6,151 nt of DNA from an uncultured Blastococcus sp. (GTDB lineage: Bacteria; Actinomycetota; Actinomycetes; Mycobacteriales; Antricoccaceae), in the NCBI GenBank assembly GCA_946221975.1, contig CAMIGT010000096.1, forward strand, positions 1 through 6,151. Reading direction: 5' to 3'. The notes beneath the pieces were generated by a model. That model did not search any database. It saw nothing but the letters and a program-made list of their open reading frames with translations, and was not told the DNA's origin. Shown here piece by piece: positions 1-5,703 of this stretch. The position numbers were made by a program, and so were the translations under genes. Within the stretch, counting starts at the first letter, position 1. Each line of letters opens with the position of its first letter.

Positions 1-1197
1 GTACGTCGTCAGCTTGCCCCCGGCGATCGTGATGATCTTGCCCGGTTGGTCGATGAGCAGGTGGCGCCGCGAGATATCGGCGCTCTGCGAGGACTTCGCG
101 GTCTGCACCAGGGGGCGCAGCCCGGCGTACCGCCCGATGATGTCGGCCGGGCCGAGTGGATCGGCGAGCGCGCGGTTGATCGTCTCGAGCAGGAACTGCT
201 CGTCGGCGGCCGGGATGCTCACGTCGTAGCCGTCTGCGTCCGGGGCCAGGTGGTCGGTGAGCCCGAGGTAGGTGAGCCCGTCCGGCTGCGGCATCGCGAA
301 GACGTAGCGGCCGAAGTGACCGGGCACCGGGACGGTGACGATGGCGCGGGGGTTGCCCAGCCGCTCGCTGCGCACCACGAGGTGGGTGCCACGACTTGGG
401 GTGGTGGTGAGGTCCGGTTCGAGATCGCCGGCCCAGACGCCACCGGCGTTGATGACCGTGCGCGCGTGCACGATGAACGACTCGCCGCTCAGCTCGTCGG
501 TGAGGGTGGCCGAGCGGGGGTTGACCGCCGAGGCGCTGCAGCGGGTGACGATCTGTGCGCCGTGCGCAGCCGCGGTGCGCGCTAGTGCGACGACGAGCCG
601 CACATCGTCTTCGAGCTGGCCGTCCCAGTAGGTGAGCCCGCCGCGTAGTCCGATCGTGCTGACCGCGGGGGCGAGCAGCCCGACCTCGAACTTCGAGATC
701 CGCGACGGCGGCGGCAGCAGGTTGGCCGGGGTGCGACAGCTGCGACGCAGCGCGTCGCCGAGGCGCAGGCCGGTCATCGCGAGCGCCGACTCACGGCGGC
801 TCAGGTAGCTGCCGATCGGGATGAGATTCTCTGCCGGCCGCGCGAGATGCGGCGCGATCGTGGTCAACAGGCGGTGACGTTCCAGCGCCGACTCGCGGGC
901 GATCGAGACATCGCCCTTGGCCAGATAGCGCAGCCCGCCGTGCACGAGCTTGCTGCTGAACCCGCTGGTGCCGCTGCCCAGGTCGCGGCGCTCGACGAGG
1001 GCGACGCGCAGCCCGCGGGTCGCGGCGTCGAGCGCGACGCCGGTGCCGGTAACCCCGCCGCCGATGACGAGTACGTCGATCGGTTCGGCGCCGGTCCCAG
1101 CAAGGCTCTCGAGCGCGTGAGCCCTGGTGCGGGCGTTGATCCACGCGCCGGTCGGTACGGCCGATGCGGACGCGGCGGGCTGGTCGGTCGTGCTCAC
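1..1197 (-). CDS. glpD: FAD-dependent glycerol-3-phosphate dehydrogenase, C-terminal part missing
   Basis: The membrane-associated flavoenzyme of this family oxidises sn-glycerol 3-phosphate to dihydroxyacetone phosphate and passes electrons to quinone, linking glycerol and phospholipid breakdown to glycolysis. The 399 codons seen start at a GTG at 1197 and run off the window at base 1. Visible motifs are the FAD dinucleotide-binding loop (IGGGVTGTGVALDAATRG, about residues 45-62), the family signature GTSGFSSKLVHGGLRYL (76-92), a WDGQ segment (191-194), SRGTHLVV (268-275), the NAGGVWA stretch (250-256), GRYAGLRPL (355-363) and GGKLTTY (393-399), the last being the usual end of the DAO domain. 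The helical C-terminal domain lies outside; bacterial GlpD is normally about 500-580 residues. The GTG at 1197 follows GAAAGGGG (1210-1203) with five bases between. An in-frame GTG at 1203-1201 touches that site and is less likely. About 40 residues precede the FAD loop, a modest N-terminal extension. It is transcribed divergently from the AGPS-like gene. The family call is secure; the quinone partner is inferred from the family. Confidence 0.95.
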   Translation of the reverse strand, partial: MSTTDQPAASASAVPTGAWINARTRAHALESLAGTGAEPIDVLVIGGGVTGTGVALDAATRGLRVALVERRDLGSGTSGFSSKLVHGGLRYLAKGDVSIARESALERHRLLTTIAPHLARPAENLIPIGSYLSRRESALAMTGLRLGDALRRSCRTPANLLPPPSRISKFEVGLLAPAVSTIGLRGGLTYWDGQLEDDVRLVVALARTAAAHGAQIVTRCSASAVNPRSATLTDELSGESFIVHARTVINAGGVWAGDLEPDLTTTPSRGTHLVVRSERLGNPRAIVTVPVPGHFGRYVFAMPQPDGLTYLGLTDHLAPDADGYDVSIPAADEQFLLETINRALADPLGPADIIGRYAGLRPLVQTAKSSQSADISRRHLLIDQPGKIITIAGGKLTTY

Positions 1198-1202
1198 CGG
1201 CA

Positions 1203-1210
1203 CCCCTTTC
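1203..1210 (-). promoter_or_regulatory. Ribosome binding site of glpD
   Basis: Read on the minus strand this is GAAAGGGG, five bases before the GTG at 1197. It favours that GTG over the in-frame GTG at 1203-1201, which overlaps the site. Confidence 0.7.
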
Positions 1211-1224
1211 TGCTGATGGTGCTC

Positions 1225-1230
1225 AATTTA
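1225..1230 (-). promoter_or_regulatory. Candidate -10 box for glpD
   Basis: On the minus strand the hexamer is TAAATT, fitting the actinobacterial TANNNT consensus, and it is one of the few A/T-rich spots in the neighbourhood. Transcription would start near 1218, leaving a leader of about 20 bases that contains the ribosome binding site. No good -35 hexamer lies at the expected distance (near 1248-1253), which is common in actinobacterial promoters and could mean an activator is needed. This is inference from motif and position only. Confidence 0.45.
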
Positions 1231-1241
1231 CTCACGTCGAG

Positions 1242-1253
1242 ACGCCGAGGCGT
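1242..1253. promoter_or_regulatory. Inverted repeat between divergent promoters, candidate operator
   Basis: ACGCC-GA-GGCGT is a perfect 5-2-5 inverted repeat. It sits between the two proposed -10 boxes and covers the region where the -35 element of each divergent gene would lie, so a bound regulator could affect both glpD and the AGPS-like gene. A 10-base match arises by chance fairly often in GC-rich DNA, so position is the main support. No regulator gene is visible in the window. Confidence 0.3.
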
Positions 1254-1263
1254 GGGTGCGACA

Positions 1264-1269
1264 TACTGT
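1264..1269 (+). promoter_or_regulatory. Candidate -10 box for the AGPS-like/lipid kinase operon
   Basis: TACTGT fits TANNNT and lies 24 bases before the TTG start. Transcription would begin near 1276, just upstream of the GAAGGAG ribosome binding site, giving a short leader. There is no convincing -35 at 17-18 bases spacing. Support is by motif and position only. Confidence 0.45.
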
Positions 1270-1280
1270 CTGCTCAACCT

Positions 1281-1287
1281 GAAGGAG
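1281..1287 (+). promoter_or_regulatory. Ribosome binding site that fixes a TTG start
   Basis: GAAGGAG is a strong Shine-Dalgarno match five bases before TTG at 1293. The in-frame GTG at 1287-1289 overlaps the last base of this site and cannot use it, so TTG is the preferred start even though it is the rarer codon. Confidence 0.75.
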
Positions 1288-1292
1288 TGTCG

Positions 1293-2948
1293 TTGAACGA
1301 GAACCTGAGCGAGCAGGTCGCGCCGTCCATCTGGTGGGGCTGGGGTGACCCGGCAAAGGCCGGGTCGCTGTCACCGGACGCCGAGAAGATGCTGCGCGAC
1401 GAGTACGGCGTCGATCCCGCCCCGACGTTTCCGCCGGTCTCGCTGGAGCAGGTCCGGATGCCGGAGAGCGCGCTGGAGGCCGATGACCTCCGCGCGTTGC
1501 GCGGCACCGACAGTGACGTGCTGCTCGACACTGGAGATCGCGCCTCGCACAGCGGGGGCAAGAGCTATCCGGATCTGTACCGCCGCCGCACCGGCGACTG
1601 CGAGGATGCCCCCGACGCAGTCGTGTGCCCCCGCAGCGAGCAGGCGATCGCCGACATACTTGCGATCTGCGTTGAGCGAAACCTCGCGGTCGTGCCGTAC
1701 GGCGGCGGCACCAGCGTGGTCGGTGGGCTCGAGCCGCTTCGCGGCGGCAAGCGCGCGCTGCTGAGCCTGGACCTGCGCCACCTCGCGAGCATGACCGATC
1801 TCGATGAGAACAACCGCACGGCCACGTTCGGTGCCGGCATCCGCGGCCCGGCTATCGAAGCGGCGCTGCGCGGGCACAAGCTGACCCTCGGGCACTACCC
1901 GCAAAGCCACCAGCAGGCCAGCCTCGGAGGCTACGTCGCGACCCGGTCGGCCGGGCAGTCATCCACTGGCTATGGACGCTCGGATGAGCTGGTGCAACGC
2001 GTGCGGGTCATCACACCGCGCGGGCCGATCGATCTCGGCTCCGACGTACCGGCGTCGGCCGCTGGCCCCAAGCTGATCGACCTGCTGATCGGCAGCGAGG
2101 GCACGCTGGGGGTGATCAGCGAGGTCACGATGCACGTGCACTCGGCCCCGGCGACGAAGAAGTACGCGGCGTGGGCGTTCGAGAGCTTTGCCGGCGGCGC
2201 CCGGGCGCTGCAGGCCGCGGCCCACGAGTGCGGCAAGAACCAGCTGCCGGCGGTGTGCCGCCTCTCGGACGCCGAGGAGACGCGCATCGGACTGGTGATG
2301 AGCGGCGGGCTGAAGGCCAAGGCAGTATCGAAGTATCTCGATGTACGTGGTGCTTCCAAGCCCGCCCTGGGACTGTTTGTCTGGGAGGGTGACGACGATG
2401 TCACCGCTCTTGCCAAGAAGAAGGTCGAGAAGGTTCTTTCCTCACACGGCGGAATCCGGCTCGGCGGCACGGCCGCGAAGTCGTGGGAGCACGGCCGGTT
2501 CGCCTCGCCCTACCTGCGTGACGTGCTGATGAGTCGCGGCGTCTTCGTCGAGACCTTGGAGACCGCGGCGTCGTGGAGCCGCCTGCAGGCGACCTACCTG
2601 ACCGTGCAGTCGGCGATTGAGGAGGCGCTCGGCTCGCCGTCGTCGGTGCAGTGCCACATCTCGCACGTGTACGACGCCGGTGCCTCGCTCTACTTCACGT
2701 TCCTGGCCCGCGCCGAGGACGACCCGCTGGCGCAATGGCGGCGGGTCAAGACCGCCGCGAGTGAGGCGATCGTGGACGCCGGCGCGACGATCACCCACCA
2801 TCACGCGGTCGGCACCGACCACGCGCCGTACCTCTCGCACGAGATCGGCGACCTCGGCCTGGACGTGCTGCGGGCGGTGAAGTCGACGCTCGACCCGGCC
2901 GGCGTCCTGAACCCCGGCAAGCTGATGCGTTCGGCCGAAGATGCCTGA
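1293..2948 (+). CDS. Alkyldihydroxyacetonephosphate synthase-like FAD-binding oxidoreductase
   Basis: This 551-residue protein belongs to the vanillyl-alcohol-oxidase/FAD_binding_4 flavoprotein superfamily and looks most like alkyl-DHAP synthase (AGPS), which exchanges the acyl group of acyl-DHAP for a fatty alcohol to make the ether bond of ether lipids. Seen: an N-terminal WWGWGDP segment (24-20 region, residues 14-20) as in AGPS relatives, SGGKSYPDLYRRR (87-99), the FAD pyrophosphate loop PYGGGTSVVGG (135-145), DENNRTATFGAGIRG (171-185), STGYGRSDELV (224-234), TPRG (241-244), GSEGTLGVISE (267-277), LYFTF (466-470) near the position of the AGPS catalytic tyrosine, the HHH triplet at 502-504 that is typical of AGPS, and the C-terminal DPAGVLNPGK (534-543). 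The start is TTG at 1293, chosen from its ribosome binding site; reading further upstream would pass through the promoter. The gene overlaps the lipid kinase by 8 bases, so the two are probably translationally coupled. The superfamily call is firm. The exact reaction is inferred; related bacterial flavoproteins may act on 2-hydroxy acids such as lactate or glycolate, but the HHH triplet argues for the AGPS branch. Confidence 0.85.
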   Translation: MNENLSEQVAPSIWWGWGDPAKAGSLSPDAEKMLRDEYGVDPAPTFPPVSLEQVRMPESALEADDLRALRGTDSDVLLDTGDRASHSGGKSYPDLYRRRTGDCEDAPDAVVCPRSEQAIADILAICVERNLAVVPYGGGTSVVGGLEPLRGGKRALLSLDLRHLASMTDLDENNRTATFGAGIRGPAIEAALRGHKLTLGHYPQSHQQASLGGYVATRSAGQSSTGYGRSDELVQRVRVITPRGPIDLGSDVPASAAGPKLIDLLIGSEGTLGVISEVTMHVHSAPATKKYAAWAFESFAGGARALQAAAHECGKNQLPAVCRLSDAEETRIGLVMSGGLKAKAVSKYLDVRGASKPALGLFVWEGDDDVTALAKKKVEKVLSSHGGIRLGGTAAKSWEHGRFASPYLRDVLMSRGVFVETLETAASWSRLQATYLTVQSAIEEALGSPSSVQCHISHVYDAGASLYFTFLARAEDDPLAQWRRVKTAASEAIVDAGATITHHHAVGTDHAPYLSHEIGDLGLDVLRAVKSTLDPAGVLNPGKLMRSAEDA

Positions 2949-3852
2949 GGCGCCGGGGGTCCCTCTGCTGCTGCTTGTCAACCCGAGTTCGCGCGCCGCA
3001 CGTAAAGGTCTTATCGAGCCGGTACGCCGGGCGTTGGTCACCCAGGGCTACCGCCTCACCGTGACCACGAGCGACAGCGGTGCCGACCTCGAGCGGATCG
3101 TCGCCGCTGCGCCTGCGGGTCAGATCGTCGCCGCGCTCGGCGGAGACGGAACCATCGCGCTCGCAGCGCGGGGCGTCCACCGTTCTGGCGCCATCGTGCT
3201 GCCGTTGCCGGGCGGTCGTGGCAACGACCTGTGTGACTGGCTGGGAATCGGCACCGACCCCGTGGCCGCCGCGCGTCGCGCATCGGCGTACGTCGTCCAT
3301 GAGCTCGATGCCGCCACCGCCAACGGTGCGCTGTTCATCGGCGTCGCCACCATCGGCTTCGACTCGCTCGCCAACCGCTACGCCAACGAGATGCGCGTCG
3401 TCAAAGGGAAGTCGGTCTACGTCGCCGGTGCGGCGAAGGCGCTGGCGAAGTGGCAGGGCGCCCGGTTCCCACTGCGCGTCGACGGCGAGCAGATCGAGGC
3501 CGACGGCATGTCGGTGACGGTGGGCAACTCCGGACAGTACGGCGGCGGGCTCAAGATCTGTCCGCGGGCAGTGATGGACGACGGGCTGCTCGACGTACTC
3601 GTCGCCGGTCAGGTCGGCAAGCCGACCTTCGTCTCGATGCTGCCGAAGCTGTCGGCCGGCACGCACCTGGACCACCCTCAGGTGCAGTACCTGCGCGGAC
3701 GGCGGATCGAGATCGGCGTACCGGACAGCAAGAACCCGAAGCTGCAGGGGGAGATCGTGCTCTACGCCGACGGTGACCCGATCGCGAGCCCGCCGGTCGT
3801 CATCGAGGTGCTCCCGCGGGCGGTGAGAGTTCTGGCACCTCCGGCTCGCTGA
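2941..3852 (+). CDS. Diacylglycerol kinase / lipid kinase (DAGK catalytic domain)
   Basis: A 303-residue cytosolic or membrane-peripheral kinase of the DAGK_cat/YegS/DgkB type, which phosphorylates diacylglycerol or a related lipid with ATP, giving phosphatidic acid for phospholipid synthesis. Seen: the N-terminal strand LLLLVNPSSRAARKG (9-23), the nucleotide-binding GGDGT loop (67-71), PLPGGRGNDLCDWLGI (88-103), which is the family's PxGxxND motif with Arg where Thr is usual, ATIGFDSLANR (136-146), and GQYGGGLKICPRAVMDDGLLDVL (198-220), where the MDDG acidic residues match the family's catalytic and metal site. Length is normal for the family (about 290-310). ATG at 2941 is the only possible start because an in-frame stop lies at 2923-2925. 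There is no well-spaced ribosome binding site; the 8-base overlap with the preceding gene suggests termination-reinitiation. The mycobacterial counterpart I recall, Rv2252, is a diacylglycerol kinase linked to phosphatidylinositol mannoside synthesis. The exact lipid substrate here is not shown by sequence. Confidence 0.92.
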   Translation: MPEAPGVPLLLLVNPSSRAARKGLIEPVRRALVTQGYRLTVTTSDSGADLERIVAAAPAGQIVAALGGDGTIALAARGVHRSGAIVLPLPGGRGNDLCDWLGIGTDPVAAARRASAYVVHELDAATANGALFIGVATIGFDSLANRYANEMRVVKGKSVYVAGAAKALAKWQGARFPLRVDGEQIEADGMSVTVGNSGQYGGGLKICPRAVMDDGLLDVLVAGQVGKPTFVSMLPKLSAGTHLDHPQVQYLRGRRIEIGVPDSKNPKLQGEIVLYADGDPIASPPVVIEVLPRAVRVLAPPAR

Positions 3853-3877
3853 GCGGGCCGGTCAAGTTACTCGCCGG

Positions 3878-3883
3878 TATCTT
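3878..3883 (+). promoter_or_regulatory. Weak candidate -10 box directly before the lipoprotein gene
   Basis: TATCTT fits TANNNT and lies in a short A/T-rich patch (3878-3890) that stands out from its surroundings. Transcription would start at about 3890, only two bases before ATG 3892, which would give an essentially leaderless message and explain the missing ribosome binding site. No -35 is evident, and read-through from the kinase gene 39 bases upstream is equally possible. Confidence 0.3.
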
Positions 3884-3891
3884 TATGTTTC

Positions 3892-5034
3892 ATGAGGTTC
3901 CGGCGAGGTTGGGTGACGCGGCGCGCCGCCGCAGTTGCCCTGGTATGCCTGGTGCTCGCCTCGTGCACGAGCGGGGACGAGGCAACCGATGACCCGCAGC
4001 CGGACTGCACGCCGTTCAAACAGGCCACGTCCGTCGATGAGCTCAACCAGCAGATCCAGACAGCGCGCTCGTCGCCGGAGTTTCGCGGCGGCGACGTCGG
4101 AGCGAGCGTCCTGCTGAGGGACGGGCGCAGTCTGTGGATCTTCGGTGACACGCTGCGCGGACCGGAGTACGGCAACCGCATCGTGCGCAACTCGATGCTG
4201 CTCTTCGAGAAGGACTGCATCCGCACCATCCCGGGCAAGGACGGCGGCGCGATCATCCCCGATCGCGACGACGAGGTCGGCTACTGGCCGATGTCGATCG
4301 CGGTGGTGCCGAAAGACGGGGTCGAGCTCGTCGGGGTGATGTCGCAGCGGGTCCGAAACACCGGAGACTCCAGCGAGGCGTGGGGTTTTGAGACCCTCGG
4401 TCCCTCGATCGCGGTGTTCGTCGTACGCCCCGGCCAGGACCCGGTGCTGTCGCTGGTGCACGACTTCGGACCGGATGACCCGGCTCGCACCAATCCCGCC
4501 TGGGGCGCGGCGTCCTGGATCCAGGACGGTTACGTGTATCTCTACGGCACGTCCAACCCCGGGGACGGATCGGCGTTCGGTTATGCGCTGCGGGTCGCCC
4601 GGGTGCCGGTAGAGCAGATCGTCGATCAGAGTGCCTGGACCTACTGGGATGGTCAGCAGTGGCAGGCGGACCCGGCCGCGGCCGCTGTGCTCATCGACGC
4701 CGTCGGCGGTGTCTCGCAGACGCTGTCGGTCATCTTCAAGGATGGCAAGTGGTACGCCGTGAGCAAGCGCGACGACTTCCTCGGCACCGACCTGGTGGTG
4801 TGGAGCGCCGACGCGCCGACCGGTCCCTTCGAGCCGAGCGACCCGGTAGCCAAGATTCCGTCGGACTTCAACTCGAACCTGTATCTCTACATGCCCCTCG
4901 CACACCCCGAGCTGTTTCCGCAGCCGGGGTCGCTCGTCGTCTCGGTCTCCCGCAACACCAACAGCCTGGCCAAGATCGAGGAGAACCCGACGCTGTACCG
5001 CCCGGAGTTCATGACGATCACGCTGCCGTCCTGA
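3892..5034 (+). CDS. Exported lipoprotein with DUF4185-like beta-propeller domain
   Basis: 380 residues. The N-terminus has basic residues (RFRR, TRR), a hydrophobic core (12-22) and a lipobox LASC with the lipidated Cys at 25, so the protein should be anchored on the outer face of the membrane. The mature part shows repeating aromatic strand-turn patterns typical of a beta-propeller: SVLLRDGRSLWIFGDTLRGP (72-91), NSMLLF (100-105), YWPMSIAVV (131-139), WGAASWIQDGYVYLYGTS (204-221), QTLSVIFKDGKWYAVSKRDD (276-295), LVVWSADAPTGPF (301-313) and LYLYMPLAHPELF (330-342). The DxG...IFGDT opening followed by an Asn after a short loop resembles DUF4185, a family that includes the GH183 endo-D-arabinanases of mycobacteria. 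That would suggest an envelope glycan substrate, but I cannot confirm catalytic residues and the match is by eye. It could instead be a non-enzymatic sugar-binding propeller or a GH43-like protein. ATG 3892 lacks a ribosome binding site. GTG 3913 follows a weak GAGG (3905-3908) and still leaves a full lipoprotein signal (seven residues shorter), so the start is uncertain. Confidence 0.8.
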   Translation: MRFRRGWVTRRAAAVALVCLVLASCTSGDEATDDPQPDCTPFKQATSVDELNQQIQTARSSPEFRGGDVGASVLLRDGRSLWIFGDTLRGPEYGNRIVRNSMLLFEKDCIRTIPGKDGGAIIPDRDDEVGYWPMSIAVVPKDGVELVGVMSQRVRNTGDSSEAWGFETLGPSIAVFVVRPGQDPVLSLVHDFGPDDPARTNPAWGAASWIQDGYVYLYGTSNPGDGSAFGYALRVARVPVEQIVDQSAWTYWDGQQWQADPAAAAVLIDAVGGVSQTLSVIFKDGKWYAVSKRDDFLGTDLVVWSADAPTGPFEPSDPVAKIPSDFNSNLYLYMPLAHPELFPQPGSLVVSVSRNTNSLAKIEENPTLYRPEFMTITLPS

Positions 5035-5052
5035 TCCGGCCGGGCGCGCCGT

Positions 5053-5058
5053 TAGACT
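5053..5058 (+). promoter_or_regulatory. -10 box of a leaderless promoter
   Basis: TAGACT is a common actinobacterial -10 hexamer. Its last base is seven positions before the GTG at 5065, so the usual start point of transcription falls on the first base of the start codon. With no ribosome binding site upstream, this fits a leaderless mRNA. The box lies in the 30-base gap after the lipoprotein gene and marks the start of a new transcription unit. The -35 region (about 5029-5035) has only a weak match and overlaps the end of the lipoprotein gene. Confidence 0.65.
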
Positions 5059-5064
5059 GGCCCG

Positions 5065-5703
5065 GTGCCTGAGCCTCGTCACTACTTCTCCGCCGATCCC
5101 GGCGTGGCTAGTGACCCGCGCGAGGTCGACGTACTGCTGGATGACGTCACGCTCACGCTGACCAGCGACGCGGGGGTTTTCTCGCACGGCAAGCTCGACC
5201 GCGCGACCCGGATCCTGCTGGAGACGGCGCCGCCGCCTCCGTCTGTGGGCACGCTGGTCGATCTGGGCAGTGGTTATGGGCCGATCGCGCTGACGCTGGC
5301 GGCCCGTGCGCCGCAGGCGCAGGTCGTGGCGGTGGACGTCAACGAGCGGGCGCTGTCGCTGACCCGCGCCAATGCCGAACGCAACGGGCTGCGCAATGTC
5401 GAGGCGCTGACGCCGTCGGACGCTGCGGGGATCGCCGATATAGCTGCGATCTACTCCAACCTGCGGCTCGACGCGCTGTGGTCGAACCCGCCGATCCGGA
5501 TCGGCAAGCAGGCGCTGCACGAGCTGTTGCAGCAGTGGCTTCCGCGACTCGCGGGTGGGGGAGCGGCGTACCTCGTCGTCGGCAAGCACCTCGGCGCCGA
5601 CTCGTTGGCGAGCTGGCTTGCCGGCGAGGGGTACGACGTCCGGCGGCTCGCCTCGCGTGGCAGCTACCGGATCCTCGACGTACGTCGATCGGCGTCGGCA
5701 TGA
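5065..5703 (+). CDS. RsmC/YbxB-like class I SAM-dependent methyltransferase
   Basis: A 212-residue single-domain protein of the MTS (methyltransferase small) family. Relatives include the catalytic half of E. coli RsmC, which methylates N2 of G1207 in 16S rRNA during 30S maturation, and Bacillus YbxB. Seen: an N-terminal HYFSADPGVASDPREV segment (6-21), SDAGVFSHGKLDRATRILLE (34-53) typical of RsmC-like proteins, the SAM-binding loop VDLGSGYGPIAL (65-76), the acidic end of strand beta-2 VVAVDVNERAL (87-97), and the catalytic SNPPIRIGKQALHELL (140-155), where NPPI is the N2-guanine methyltransferase signature. RsmC of E. coli is about 340 residues because it has an extra N-terminal copy of the domain; that copy is absent here, as in many Gram-positive versions. 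The GTG start is supported by the TAGACT box seven bases upstream and by the absence of a ribosome binding site. It overlaps the next gene by ATGA. The exact rRNA target is inferred. Confidence 0.88.
   Translation: MPEPRHYFSADPGVASDPREVDVLLDDVTLTLTSDAGVFSHGKLDRATRILLETAPPPPSVGTLVDLGSGYGPIALTLAARAPQAQVVAVDVNERALSLTRANAERNGLRNVEALTPSDAAGIADIAAIYSNLRLDALWSNPPIRIGKQALHELLQQWLPRLAGGGAAYLVVGKHLGADSLASWLAGEGYDVRRLASRGSYRILDVRRSASA

Noticed and set aside
46..585. Plus-strand open frame of 179 codons inside glpD
   Set aside because: The minus-strand reading shows continuous GlpD motifs across the same bases; this frame has no family features.
1222..1233. Near-mirror sequence CTCAATTTACTC in the divergent region
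   Set aside because: It is not an inverted repeat, so it cannot be a symmetric operator or hairpin. The A/T content is explained by the minus-strand -10 box.
1164..1292. N-terminal extension of the AGPS-like protein from ATG 1164
   Set aside because: It would overlap the divergent glpD start and read through both -10 boxes, and the Arg/Ser-rich translation does not look like part of the family. TTG 1293 has a proper ribosome binding site.
3857..3878. Direct repeat of GCCGGT (3857-3862 and 3873-3878) before the lipoprotein gene
   Set aside because: Six-base GC-rich repeats with a single pair of copies are too common to support an activator site.
5043..5050. GGCGCGCC palindrome
   Set aside because: An eight-base GC-only palindrome is expected by chance at this composition and has no partner or context.
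5040..5065. CCGGGC...GCCCGG inverted repeat between the lipoprotein and methyltransferase genes, as a possible terminator
   Set aside because: The stem is only six base pairs with a 14-base loop that contains the promoter -10 box, there is no T run, and the second arm reaches the start codon. It is better explained by GC-rich composition.
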